NCBI GenBank assembly: GCA_030603465.1
Contig: JAUVXT010000143.1
Coordinates: forward strand, 1 to 6,863
Source of the DNA: Deltaproteobacteria bacterium
GTDB lineage: Bacteria; Desulfobacterota; Syntrophia; Syntrophales; UBA2210
DNA length: 6,863 nt
Reading direction: 5' to 3'
The notes under the pieces are model-generated. The model saw only the letters and a program-made list of their open reading frames with translations. It was not told the DNA's origin and did no database searches. Shown here piece by piece: positions 6,712 through 6,863 of the stretch (position 1 is its first letter; each line of letters begins with the position of its first letter). The position numbers were made by a program, and so were the translations under genes.

Positions 6712-6793
6712 TAAGTTAAGGAGACTTCCAAGTAACTCGTTTGGCCGAATTTAACATAACTTATTGATTCTTTTGGGCACTATTCAGATACAC

Positions 6794-6848
6794 GGCCTGT
6801 TCGGGGAACAGGCCCTACAATATGTAGGGGCCGATGCCCCCATCGGCC
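6794..6848. repeat. cluster of three adjoining palindromic hairpins
   Basis: Three hairpins follow each other with little between them. GGCCTGTTC (6794-6802) pairs with GAACAGGCC (6806-6814). CCCTACA (6813-6819) pairs with TGTAGGG (6823-6829). GGCCGATG (6829-6836) pairs with CATCGGCC (6841-6848). Adjacent stems share bases, so not all can form at once. There is no T-run after the last one, so it is a poor intrinsic terminator. The GTAGGGGC style is, from memory, typical of REP-like intergenic repeats in environmental bacteria. The element may continue past the window end. Confidence 0.6.
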
Positions 6849-6863
6849 TTAAACATGCTTTGT

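Larger units (their letters stand above)
6567..6863. other. non-coding region after rng
   Basis: No gene is visible on either strand in these 297 bases. The region holds the diverged repeat and the triple hairpin cluster listed separately. A weak imperfect hairpin (GGGATTCA at 6579-6586 against TGAATTTCCC at 6595-6604) lies soon after the stop codon but has no T-run, so I do not call it a terminator. Confidence 0.5.

Overview
The window carries five protein-coding genes on both strands, separated by gene-free stretches that contain repeats and promoters. Base composition is intermediate and coding density moderate. The RNase E/G, YciO, LeuB and CsgG/TolB-type envelope proteins point to a Gram-negative bacterium. 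The style of the proteins and of the intergenic repeats suggests Desulfobacterota, perhaps a Syntrophales-like lineage. That placement is an impression from protein style, not a measured affiliation.

Layout. A forward gene at 185-1249 encodes an isopropylmalate/isocitrate dehydrogenase family enzyme, best read as 3-isopropylmalate dehydrogenase (LeuB). Its coenzyme loop looks unusual. Next comes a convergent gap holding a roughly 150-bp structured inverted-repeat element. Two reverse-strand genes follow (read 3790 to 1462), forming a tight two-gene operon. The first encodes an outer-membrane-type lipoprotein with a possible TolB/CsgG-like N-terminal part and C-terminal TPRs. The second encodes a secreted protein with a FlgT-like N-terminal domain, a possible TolB-like middle domain and an unassigned C-terminal domain. 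A divergent control region of about 395 bp holds a good sigma70-type promoter for each direction. Then comes a forward operon at 4186-6566: a YciO-type member of the Sua5/YrdC/YwlC family, followed 17 bp later by an RNase E/G family endoribonuclease. The last ~300 bp are non-coding and contain a small, diverged relative of the first repeat and a cluster of three adjoining hairpins.

How the genes work together. The yciO-rng pair is an RNA-metabolism operon (a tRNA-modification-like enzyme plus an RNA-processing nuclease). The reverse-strand pair is probably one envelope complex: a periplasmic protein and its lipoprotein partner, encoded with no flagellar or curli genes in view. The leuB-like gene stands alone here, with no leuA, leuC or leuD in the window. 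I saw no clear defence system, CRISPR array, transposase, rRNA or tRNA. The least-described parts are the envelope pair, the coenzyme-loop variant of LeuB, and the repeat families.
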